Below are positions 6,278-11,101 of a stretch of 11,101 nucleotides of DNA, in pieces. Below the pieces are notes generated by a model, which ran no database searches, had not been told where the DNA came from, and saw nothing but the letters and a program-made list of their open reading frames with translations. Position 1 is the first letter of the stretch, and each line of letters starts with the position of its first letter. The position numbers and the translations under genes are program-made. This DNA is from Euryarchaeota archaeon UBA226. Its GTDB lineage: Archaea > Thermoplasmatota > Poseidoniia > Poseidoniales > Poseidoniaceae. The stretch spans positions 1 through 11,101 of the forward strand of contig DAWL01000071.1 of assembly GCA_002505935.1 (NCBI GenBank), written 5' to 3'.

Positions 6278-9200
6278 AGATGACATCCACAGCATCATGG
6301 TACTCGGCAGTGGTCCAATCAGAATCGGACAGGCTGCTGAATTCGACTTCAGTGGTTCTCAAGCCTGTACTGCATTGAGAGAAGATGGTTTCAAGACCAT
6401 CTTGGTTAACTCCAACCCTGCAACCATTCAGAATGACCCTGAGATGGCAGATAGAGTCTACATCGAGCCATTGTTACCAGACGTAGTCCGTTCGATAATC
6501 GAGAAGGAGAAGCCAGATGCTTTGCTTGCGGGCATGGGTGGACAGACTGCTCTGAATATTGCAACAGAACTTGCCCATGCAGGAGTCCTAGATGAGTTAG
6601 GAGTGGAGTTGATTGGTAGTGACTTGGATGCCATCGATAAGGCTGAGGACCGCGACCTGTTCAAGCGCGTATGCGAATCCATCGACTTACCAGTCCCATA
6701 TGCTATCGCTTGTAATTCAATGAATGAAGTGCTAGAAGCTGCTGAGGACATAGGTTCCTGGCCCTTATTGGTCCGGCCCGCCTTTACCTTAGGTGGACTT
6801 GGAGGAGGAACTGTTTGGGACAAAGGACAATTGGTTGAGGTAGCAAGCCTAGGGCTACGAAACAGTAGAATCCATCAGGTCTTGGTCGAAGAGTCGATTC
6901 TAGGATGGCAGGAACACGAGTACGAGGTTATGCGAGATGCTCACGACAATTGTATCGTCGTCTGCACCATGGAAAACATCGACCCCATGGGAGTACACAC
7001 CGGTGAGAGTGTGGTTGTAGCACCGCAACAGAGCCTTTCGGATGCAGATCATCAGCATCTCAGAGATTGTGCTTTACGATTGATTAGGGCTCTGAACATT
7101 TGCGGGGGTTGCAATGTACAATTCGCCTTCAATCAGGCTACTGGAGAGGTTCGAGTCATCGAAGTCAACCCTCGTGTTAGCCGTTCCAGTGCTTTGGCTA
7201 GTAAAGCAACAGGGTATCCAATCGCCAGAATGGCCGCTAAGATTGCAGTTGGTTATACTCTAGATGAACTGCCAAACCCCATCACAGGTCATGGTACTAC
7301 TGCGGCCTTTGAACCAACCTTGGATTATTGTGTAGTCAAGATTCCACGTTGGCCATTTGATAAGTTCCGTACCGCTGACAGAACTCTTGGAACTTCAATG
7401 AAATCAACAGGTGAAGTTATGGCGATAGGACGTTGTTTTGAGGAGGCCTTCCTCAAGGCTTGGTCTTCGCTAGAAACCGGTGAGCCACACCCTCGGCCAT
7501 TGACTCGTGCTGATGAGAGCGATGGAGAAGGCATGGCTGAGAGAGCCAACGAGCCGCTCTCTGATACCACTCTTGTGCAGTGGCTAAAGGTTGCTACAGA
7601 CAAGAGGATGGGTGCGCTGTTTGAGGCCTTCAGAAGAGGATGGGGCATCGAGAGAGTGCACGAGATTACTAGGATGACTCGTTGGTTCTTGCATAGGTTC
7701 CAGTGTATGGCAGAAATTGAATCAAGTATAGTCAATCATTCAGGTAGTATAGCCAGTATCGAAGCAGATGACCTTCGCTCCTGGAAGAGATTTGGATTCA
7801 CAGATGCCCACATCGCAGATGCCAAGGCTGGGTTCCTTGCATCTGGCTGGAAACGCCTTCCTGATGCAGTTTCAGAATCAGCAGTCATGCGCCGCAGGCA
7901 CAGTTTAGGCATACATCCTCGTTTTCGAATGGTGGATTCCTGTGCTGCTGAATTTGCCGCTAAGACACCATATTACTATTCCACATACGAAGGGGATGGA
8001 GAATCTGGAATCGATCTTCTGCCCAACCTCGAACAGCGTGATAAGGAAAGGATGGTGGTAATTGGCTCCGGGCCTATTCGTATTGGACAAGGAATCGAGT
8101 TTGACTATGGTTGTGTGCATGCGGTGGGTGCAATCCGTAATTCGGGTAGAGATGCAATCATCATCAACAATAATCCAGAGACAGTATCAACCGATTTCGA
8201 CACTAGTGACCGTCTCTATTTCGACCCACTGTCATTAGAGTGTGTGACCGAAATTTTGTTGCGTGAAAATGCACATGGTATCCTATTGCAATTCGGAGGA
8301 CAGACAGCCATCAACCTCGCCTTGCCATTGGAAGCAAGATTGCCAGAGTTGCAAGGCCTTGGTCTTGCTACAACTATCATGGGTACTTCCACAGATGCAG
8401 TTGATGAGGCTAGTGATAGAGAGAGATTCGAGGCCTTTGCCGAGCGTTCCGGATTGCGGATGCCTAGGGGTGCAACCGGTACCAGTGCAGATGATGTAAG
8501 GGCTGCAGCCCACAGCATCGGCTTCCCTGTGCTGATTCGTCCATCCTATGTTTTGGGTGGAAGGGGAATGGAAGTGCTAACAGATGAAGAGCAATTACAG
8601 GCTTACCTCGATGAGGCATATTTGGCCCCTGACAAGCCTTTGTTGGTCGACGAATACCTTGGACATGCAATCGAACTTGATGTCGATGCGGCTTGTGATG
8701 GAGAGGAGGTATTGATTGGAGCAGTCATGGAACATCTAGAGGAAGCAGGAATCCATTCTGGTGATTCAACCTGTTTCATTCCTACCCAGACCATTTCGCC
8801 AAGTATGTTGGCCAAGGTTGAGGAACAGACTAGAATCATCGGTTTAGGACTTGGAATAGTGGGCTGCTTCAATATCCAATTTGCTATTCAGAACGACCTT
8901 CTATATGTTCTAGAAGTGAATCCTAGATCTAGTAGGACCGTTCCATTTGTCGCCAAGGCCACTGGTGTTCCAATGGCTAGAATCGCAGCGAGAGCCACTA
9001 TTGGAGAGACTTTTGCTCAACAGGTGATTCCAGAAAGGCGTAGCGAATTAGTATGCGTAAAAGCGCCAGTGTTTCCATTCATCAAATTAACAGGTCTTGA
9101 TCCAGCCCCCGGTCCTGAGATGAAGTCTACCGGTGAAGTAATGGGTTCCGATCCTGATGCCGATGTTGCTTATCTCAAGGCGAGAATGGCTACTGAAATT

Positions 9201-9620
9201 CCGGTGAATACAGAGGGCGGAGCCTATGTCACGGTGCGTTCTGCAGACAAAGAGAATGTTGTTCCTGTAGTCAGAGATTTGCTGGAACTAGGATTCACAG
9301 TACATGCTACTCCTGGAACTGCAGATGTAATGAGGAGGCATGGGCTGACCGTCAAGACCGCCTATAGAATTGCAGACTCGCAGCAGCCCGATGCATTGAA
9401 CTTGATGCGTAGTGGTAAGATACAGTTCGTGGTTAACATTCCTACGATTAGTGGAGGAGCAGTTCGTGATGGCAATATGATGCGACGTCTTGCGGTTGAG
9501 ATGAACATCCCCTTTGTCACTACTCTTTCTGGTGCAAAGATGGAGGTCGCTGCAATACGTGCGGCAAAACGTGGACCAACTATTCCTCAGCGTCTGAAGG
9601 TTTCATACATCAAAGAATGA
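6267..9620 (+). CDS. carB: Carbamoyl-phosphate synthase large subunit
   Basis: The 1117-residue synthetase subunit makes carbamoyl phosphate from bicarbonate, ammonia and two ATP. Two homologous ATP-grasp halves are visible. The first (carboxyphosphate) half opens with GSGPIRIGQAAEFDFSG and has VNSNPATI, MGGQTALN and EVNPRVSRSSALASKATG. The second (carbamate) half opens with GSGPIRIGQGIEFDYG and has NNNPETVSTDFDTSDRLYF, FGGQTAIN, and EVNPRSSRTVPFVAKATG. An oligomerisation domain lies between them, with VDSCAAEFAAKTPYYYSTYE. The last 140 or so residues form the MGS-like regulatory domain (HATPGTADV...VNIPTISGG). The protein is about 45 residues longer than E. coli CarB. About half of the excess sits in two inserts in the middle domain (near residues 405-432 and 518-545). 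It overlaps carA by 11 bases at the start, and at the end it overlaps the convergent CPBP-like gene by 11 bases. All expected active-site blocks look intact. Confidence 0.97.
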   Translation: MPRRDDIHSIMVLGSGPIRIGQAAEFDFSGSQACTALREDGFKTILVNSNPATIQNDPEMADRVYIEPLLPDVVRSIIEKEKPDALLAGMGGQTALNIATELAHAGVLDELGVELIGSDLDAIDKAEDRDLFKRVCESIDLPVPYAIACNSMNEVLEAAEDIGSWPLLVRPAFTLGGLGGGTVWDKGQLVEVASLGLRNSRIHQVLVEESILGWQEHEYEVMRDAHDNCIVVCTMENIDPMGVHTGESVVVAPQQSLSDADHQHLRDCALRLIRALNICGGCNVQFAFNQATGEVRVIEVNPRVSRSSALASKATGYPIARMAAKIAVGYTLDELPNPITGHGTTAAFEPTLDYCVVKIPRWPFDKFRTADRTLGTSMKSTGEVMAIGRCFEEAFLKAWSSLETGEPHPRPLTRADESDGEGMAERANEPLSDTTLVQWLKVATDKRMGALFEAFRRGWGIERVHEITRMTRWFLHRFQCMAEIESSIVNHSGSIASIEADDLRSWKRFGFTDAHIADAKAGFLASGWKRLPDAVSESAVMRRRHSLGIHPRFRMVDSCAAEFAAKTPYYYSTYEGDGESGIDLLPNLEQRDKERMVVIGSGPIRIGQGIEFDYGCVHAVGAIRNSGRDAIIINNNPETVSTDFDTSDRLYFDPLSLECVTEILLRENAHGILLQFGGQTAINLALPLEARLPELQGLGLATTIMGTSTDAVDEASDRERFEAFAERSGLRMPRGATGTSADDVRAAAHSIGFPVLIRPSYVLGGRGMEVLTDEEQLQAYLDEAYLAPDKPLLVDEYLGHAIELDVDAACDGEEVLIGAVMEHLEEAGIHSGDSTCFIPTQTISPSMLAKVEEQTRIIGLGLGIVGCFNIQFAIQNDLLYVLEVNPRSSRTVPFVAKATGVPMARIAARATIGETFAQQVIPERRSELVCVKAPVFPFIKLTGLDPAPGPEMKSTGEVMGSDPDADVAYLKARMATEIPVNTEGGAYVTVRSADKENVVPVVRDLLELGFTVHATPGTADVMRRHGLTVKTAYRIADSQQPDALNLMRSGKIQFVVNIPTISGGAVRDGNMMRRLAVEMNIPFVTTLSGAKMEVAAIRAAKRGPTIPQRLKVSYIKE

Positions 9621-10323
9621 AACCTAAGGCAAGTACGCTGGCCCAACCTATGTTCAATATTGCATGACCAGCCATCAAGCCAACCACTGACCTCTCCCTC
9701 AGTGCGATAATGTCTCCTAGGAATCCAAGAAATAGGGCTAGAAGAATAGCCCCTGCCCATCCCATCGACGGAGCTAGAAGTTCTAATTCATAGAGGTGTA
9801 GAAGTATCCAAAGAACATTCTGCAGCGCTATTGCCGGTGCTTCACCCCATCTGTCTGCCGCTTGTAGTAACACAAAGCCGCGCGTCCATAGATCAGTCAC
9901 CATCGCCATTACACAAATGGTTGGCAATACAATGAGCCAATCTGACAAACCCGCGGTGTTGCAATCGCTATTACTAGACCAGAATGTAAAGCCACACATT
10001 TGGGGAGGCCATAGAAGAAATGCGGCTAGGGCAATGCAGTACAATCCAATACCCGTTCCTAGCACGAAGGTTGCTCTATCCTTGGACAAATGCATCCCTA
10101 ATTCCTTTGTAACTGATTCATTACTTCGATATCTCTTCAGCCACCATACCGCCGGAACTACGTATACAAGAATCATCCTCAACATTCTGAAGATTGCAGA
10201 CCCCCATCTCGAAGATAGCCATGGGTCTACCCAATTTACCTGTACAAGATACAAAGCGCCAGCAGCAAAAGCACTGACAATGATTACTAGAATGAATGCT
10301 CGTCCACCATCGGTACGAGACAT
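9610..10323 (-). CDS. CPBP-family (Rce1/CAAX protease-like) membrane protein with degenerate catalytic motif
   Basis: This 237-residue, highly hydrophobic protein has about seven likely spans. Its C-terminal half resembles the CPBP family of intramembrane proteases. A block TDLWTRGFVLL (143-153) stands where the family has EExxxRGxLL. WILLH (172-176) stands for the second, FxxxH motif. HAILN (220-224) matches the third, HxxxN motif. The first motif therefore has Thr143-Asp144 where the two glutamates are expected, while Arg148, His176, His220 and Asn224 remain. Since the first Glu is the catalytic base in Rce1, the protein may be an inactive relative or use Asp144. It follows the upstream coiled-coil gene by 10 bases with GAGG at a suitable distance, so both form one transcript. 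Its stop lies inside the 3' end of carB on the other strand. The family call is reasonable but rests on short motifs. Confidence 0.75.
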   Translation of the reverse strand: MSRTDGGRAFILVIIVSAFAAGALYLVQVNWVDPWLSSRWGSAIFRMLRMILVYVVPAVWWLKRYRSNESVTKELGMHLSKDRATFVLGTGIGLYCIALAAFLLWPPQMCGFTFWSSNSDCNTAGLSDWLIVLPTICVMAMVTDLWTRGFVLLQAADRWGEAPAIALQNVLWILLHLYELELLAPSMGWAGAILLALFLGFLGDIIALRERSVVGLMAGHAILNIGWASVLALGFIL

Positions 10324-10331
10324 GCCTACCG

Positions 10332-10335
10332 CCTC
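10332..10335 (-). promoter_or_regulatory. Shine-Dalgarno-like GAGG before the CPBP-like gene
   Basis: The minus strand reads TGAGGCGG, in which the stop codon of the upstream gene overlaps GAGG. It lies eight bases before the ATG at 10323. This supports that start and translation coupled to the upstream gene. Confidence 0.4.
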
Positions 10336-11074
10336 AGCAGGCGTCGTATGCCTCGATGATGTATTTGGTCAATGGAGATGTCCAAGCCAATTCTGACAAG
10401 CCTTCTTCTCCCTCAGAGGAGTATACTTTCACAACATCTTCAACTCGAACGTTTCCTTCTGAAGAGCGTGCTAAGATGGTCTTCCTTTTGACGGTCTTTC
10501 CAGTTCCATGCGGGTCGTAAACAGTATCCAATGCTTCCTTCAGGAACCACTCAGGTTTGTCGCTTGGATCGTCTCCCTCGAACTTTTTCTTAGGGCGCTT
10601 GGCGCCGAATAACCCTCCGGCTTTTGCGGGAGATTTCTTCTTACCAGTAGTGGCAGTACTGCTACGTTTGCCACTACGCGAAGCCCCTCTAGAGACCATG
10701 CTGCTTTTGACATCTTTTTCTACATCTGCTCTGATGTCATCTTCAAGTTCTTCTCGAATCTCTTCCTTGAGTTCTTTTCTGAGTTCCTTTTCCAGTGATT
10801 CTCTTAATTCTTCCTTGACCTTTTCTTCGTCAACCTCATCGAGTCTGGCTTTGAGTTCATCTCTTTCATCGGTCACCTTCTTGAGATTCCCAACGAAATG
10901 CGCTGCGACTTGTATCAGTGCAGTTTCCATTGAGGCTTCCAACTGCATCGAAACTACTTCCGAGGAATGGTCTCTCCATTTTCGCCATTGCAACATAGTA
11001 TTGTTATGGATGTCCGAACCACATTTCGGACAGAAACTACGCTTTGGAGGTTTTAGAACCGGAATTGCTCGCAT
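10334..11074 (-). CDS. Coiled-coil protein with zinc knuckle and basic linker, unknown function (possibly 5'-truncated)
   Basis: This 246-residue protein is not recognised. Near the N-terminus, CPKCGSDIH (15-23) gives one CxxC zinc knuckle without a partner pair. Residues 42-66 suit a helix and lead into a highly charged helix at about 67-125. From Val86 to Val122 a hydrophobic residue falls exactly every four positions. A basic Ser/Thr/Ala/Gly/Lys linker (about 126-168) resembles histone H1-like tails and could bind nucleic acid. A C-terminal domain (about 171-246) with PEWF, DPHGTGKT and a Trp near the end is soluble and unassigned. Its GTGK is not a proper Walker A motif (GxxxxGK[ST]). The frame has no stop between the ATG at 11074 and the right edge (nine more codons), and a second CxxC could lie there, so the true start may be outside the window. 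It is followed after 10 bases by the CPBP-like gene, probably in one operon. Confidence 0.8.
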   Translation of the reverse strand: MRAIPVLKPPKRSFCPKCGSDIHNNTMLQWRKWRDHSSEVVSMQLEASMETALIQVAAHFVGNLKKVTDERDELKARLDEVDEEKVKEELRESLEKELRKELKEEIREELEDDIRADVEKDVKSSMVSRGASRSGKRSSTATTGKKKSPAKAGGLFGAKRPKKKFEGDDPSDKPEWFLKEALDTVYDPHGTGKTVKRKTILARSSEGNVRVEDVVKVYSSEGEEGLSELAWTSPLTKYIIEAYDAC

Positions 11075-11101
11075 TGCATCAGGGTCTATACCTTCGTTTT
11101 C

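Noticed and set aside
10334..10345. C-terminal Cys of the coiled-coil protein beside a CAAX-protease-like gene, suggesting a prenylated substrate
   Set aside because: The last residue is Cys with nothing after it, so there is no CAAX box, and the neighbouring protein lacks the catalytic glutamates.
9917..10396. Rightward 159-codon frame across the CPBP-like gene and the end of the coiled-coil gene
   Set aside because: It is antisense to two better-supported genes and has no motifs.
10480..10520. GTGKT string in the coiled-coil protein as a possible P-loop
   Set aside because: The preceding residues (DPH) do not form a GxxxxGK loop, and no Walker B or other NTPase motif follows.
1..11101. 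CRISPR arrays, tRNA or rRNA genes, insertion sequences, long direct repeats
   Set aside because: I looked for regularly spaced repeats, cloverleaf-like segments with a T-loop, terminal inverted repeats and transposase motifs and saw none. Faint or distant RNA structures could be missed by eye.

Overview
The window looks like a piece of a mesophilic marine archaeal genome, most probably a Thermoplasmatota lineage such as Marine Group II (Poseidoniales). Three things point to an archaeon. A clear tRNA (cytidine-56)-2'-O-methyltransferase (Trm56), an archaea-specific enzyme, is present. A TraB-family membrane protein of the archaeal type is present. Several genes have TATA-like boxes about 20-35 bases before the start codon, as expected for leaderless or nearly leaderless transcripts. 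Hand counts give about 50% G+C in samples of carB, but only about one third G+C in one small gene. The lineage assignment is inference; no search was run.

Layout. Bases 1-3644 hold four genes on the minus strand. In transcription order they are dihydropteroate synthase (folP), a TraB-family protein whose start codon directly follows the folP stop, a low-G+C two-span membrane protein with its own promoter, and a membrane-anchored Xaa-Pro dipeptidyl-peptidase (S15-like) that runs off the left edge. At about 3645-3701 a near-palindromic AT-rich element separates folP from a rightward cluster. That cluster holds a four-span membrane protein with acidic ends, trm56, carA and carB. The carA and carB genes overlap by 11 bases and encode both subunits of carbamoyl-phosphate synthetase. 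The carB 3' end overlaps by 11 bases the 3' end of a leftward pair: a CPBP-like (Rce1-type) membrane protein that lacks the usual catalytic glutamates, and upstream of it a coiled-coil/zinc-knuckle protein of unknown function that may continue past the right edge.

How the genes work together. carA and carB make carbamoyl phosphate for pyrimidines and arginine. folP makes the pterin-pABA condensation product of folate synthesis. trm56 modifies the tRNA T-loop. These are housekeeping genes, and the window looks like a conserved core region and not a mobile island. No tRNA, rRNA, CRISPR array, insertion sequence or integrase was seen, and no gene-free stretch exceeds about 130 bases. The less ordinary items are the degenerate CPBP protein next to a protein with a strict four-residue hydrophobic repeat, the low-G+C orphan membrane gene, the shared divergent promoter element, and the extended or inserted segments in CarA and CarB.
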